Shown: positions 63,167-64,000 of the stretch, in pieces
Layout: every line of letters begins with the position of its first letter
How positions within the stretch are numbered: the stretch's first letter is position 1
NCBI RefSeq assembly: GCF_003634635.1
Contig: NZ_RBJB01000002.1
Coordinates: 186,001 to 250,000 of the forward strand
DNA from: Marinobacter nauticus
GTDB lineage: Bacteria; Pseudomonadota; Gammaproteobacteria; Pseudomonadales; Oleiphilaceae
Reading direction: 5' to 3'
DNA length: 64,000 nucleotides
Notes under the pieces: model-generated
Seen by the model: only the letters and a program-made list of their open reading frames with translations
The model's database searches: none
What the model was told of the DNA's origin: nothing
Position numbers and translations under genes: made by a program

Positions 63167-64000
63167 CCCGGGCATCCTCGCCCATCGGCAGTTGATAGCC
63201 CTTACGGTAGGTTGCCAGATATCGCTCTTGCTCCTGATGCCAGCGGGCATCATCCCAGCCAAGCAGGCTCTGGCATCGGTTACGGATTTCAGGAAGCAAA
63301 CTGGCCGCCCCGTCAGGCAGGATCAGCCCCAGGCGGGTACGCCGCAGCATCAGATCATCCAGATGCTGAACCTGTTCATGGCGACAGGCCCATTCCAGTT
63401 CGGCCCAGAGCACACCGGTGTCCGGGATTCCGGTGGCGTCACCGTTTTTCAGGATAGACTGGCGGTGCGGGCCGTAATAGCCGCCCAGCCGATGCCAGGC
63501 CAGCGCCGGAATATCATCGGGTTTACGGTCGTTTGGCGTGGCCGTGAATACCCGTTGCTCGTCGCTACGAAGCCGATCTTCATGCTGATCACCCAGGGCC
63601 ATGGCCAACGCCTGTCGTGCCATCTGGCGGAAGGTGGTGAGCTTCCCGCCGGCGATGCTGATCAGGCCCTTGTCGTGCCGGATGGCGTGTTCCCGATTCT
63701 CCCGGGACGGAGCTTTACCTCCGCCGTCGGTGACCACAGGTCGAACGCCCGCCCAGGTGGACAGCACGTCGGCCCGTTCAATGGTCGCACCGGGGAATAA
63801 ACGGGTGGCAATTTGCAGCAGATAATTTACTTCCCCGCCGGTGATGGCCGGCTCCTCGTTCAGATCTTTGGCGTGTTCGAGATCGGTAGTTCCCAGAACC
63901 GTGGCACCTGCCCAGGGGAAGGCAAATACAGGCCTTCGGTCATCCGGGTGCATCAGAGAAACCGCGCAGGTCACCGGCAGCTTGTGCCACGGAATGACCA
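63159..64000 (-). CDS. glpD: Glycerol-3-phosphate dehydrogenase GlpD, C-terminal part (5' end outside window)
   Basis: About 280 C-terminal residues; the frame is open to the right edge. An FAD enzyme that oxidises glycerol-3-phosphate to dihydroxyacetone phosphate and feeds electrons to quinone. Visible parts: the end of the FAD/substrate domain (FAFPWAGATVLGTTDLEH, LSTWAGVRPVV, LISIAGGKLTTFRQMARQAL), and the C-terminal DAO_C helical domain (TGVLWAELEWACRHEQVQHLDDLMLRRTRLGLILPDG). It is followed by an overlapping FGGY kinase gene, so a glycerol or glycerophosphate use operon is likely. Confidence 0.92.
   Translation of the reverse strand, partial: VIPWHKLPVTCAVSLMHPDDRRPVFAFPWAGATVLGTTDLEHAKDLNEEPAITGGEVNYLLQIATRLFPGATIERADVLSTWAGVRPVVTDGGGKAPSRENREHAIRHDKGLISIAGGKLTTFRQMARQALAMALGDQHEDRLRSDEQRVFTATPNDRKPDDIPALAWHRLGGYYGPHRQSILKNGDATGIPDTGVLWAELEWACRHEQVQHLDDLMLRRTRLGLILPDGAASLLPEIRNRCQSLLGWDDARWHQEQERYLATYRKGYQLPMGEDARDG

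Overview
The window looks like a chromosomal stretch of a marine gammaproteobacterium close to Marinobacter. This is inferred from gene order (smc-zipA-ligA, flgAMN next to cheVR, gacA-uvrC-pgsA), protein character and moderately high GC; no database search was run. Almost all of it is densely packed coding sequence. I found no insertion sequence, prophage or CRISPR array.

Layout. 1-4740 holds the 3' end of smc, then zipA and ligA. 4885-10897 holds a large surface lipoprotein gene, a CBS-domain gene, mnmC and a periplasmic cyclophilin. 11102-15533 is a motility block: flgA, flgM and flgN on the minus strand and cheV-cheR on the plus strand, with two FliA (sigma-28)-type promoters of near-identical sequence. 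15568-18237 carries a NhaR-like regulator, an orphan small gene, a double-cupin protein and an isochorismatase-fold hydrolase. tRNA-Ser(GGA) and a porin follow.

19943-31909 is the most distinctive region. It appears to be a CoA-dependent acid catabolism locus. A LysR regulator is divergent from an operon of thioesterase, unidentified membrane protein, acyl-CoA dehydrogenase, family III CoA-transferase and a fused enoyl-CoA hydratase/3-hydroxyacyl-CoA dehydrogenase. Next come a PcaR/PobR-type IclR regulator and a tripartite tricarboxylate (TctCBA) importer. Operator-like repeats resembling PcaR/PcaU boxes sit in front of both the regulator and the importer. The likely logic is import of a carboxylate, CoA activation by transfer, and one beta-oxidation-like round. 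No thiolase is encoded here, and the substrate is unknown.

31993-36641 holds an AEC carrier with acylphosphatase, a tsdB-tsdA-like thiosulfate dehydrogenase pair, a DUF1330 protein and azlCD. 36798-41688 has an unusual chemoreceptor, a YheU-like small protein, and gacA-uvrC-pgsA. 41685-48494 is a minus-strand run: a TPP-riboswitch-controlled thiamine importer (thiBPQ) followed 36 nt later by an Mla/Pqi-type lipid-transport operon. 48799-50119 holds an L,D-transpeptidase, tRNA-Gly and tRNA-Cys, and the decayed 3' end of a metallophosphoesterase gene.

50116-64000 holds a GGDEF-EAL protein, rlmA, a DUF3581 gene, a cold-shock gene, divergent argP/argO, a macA-macB-outer-membrane-factor export operon, a RES-Xre toxin-antitoxin pair with a palindromic operator, and an FGGY kinase with the 3' part of glpD, which runs off the right edge.
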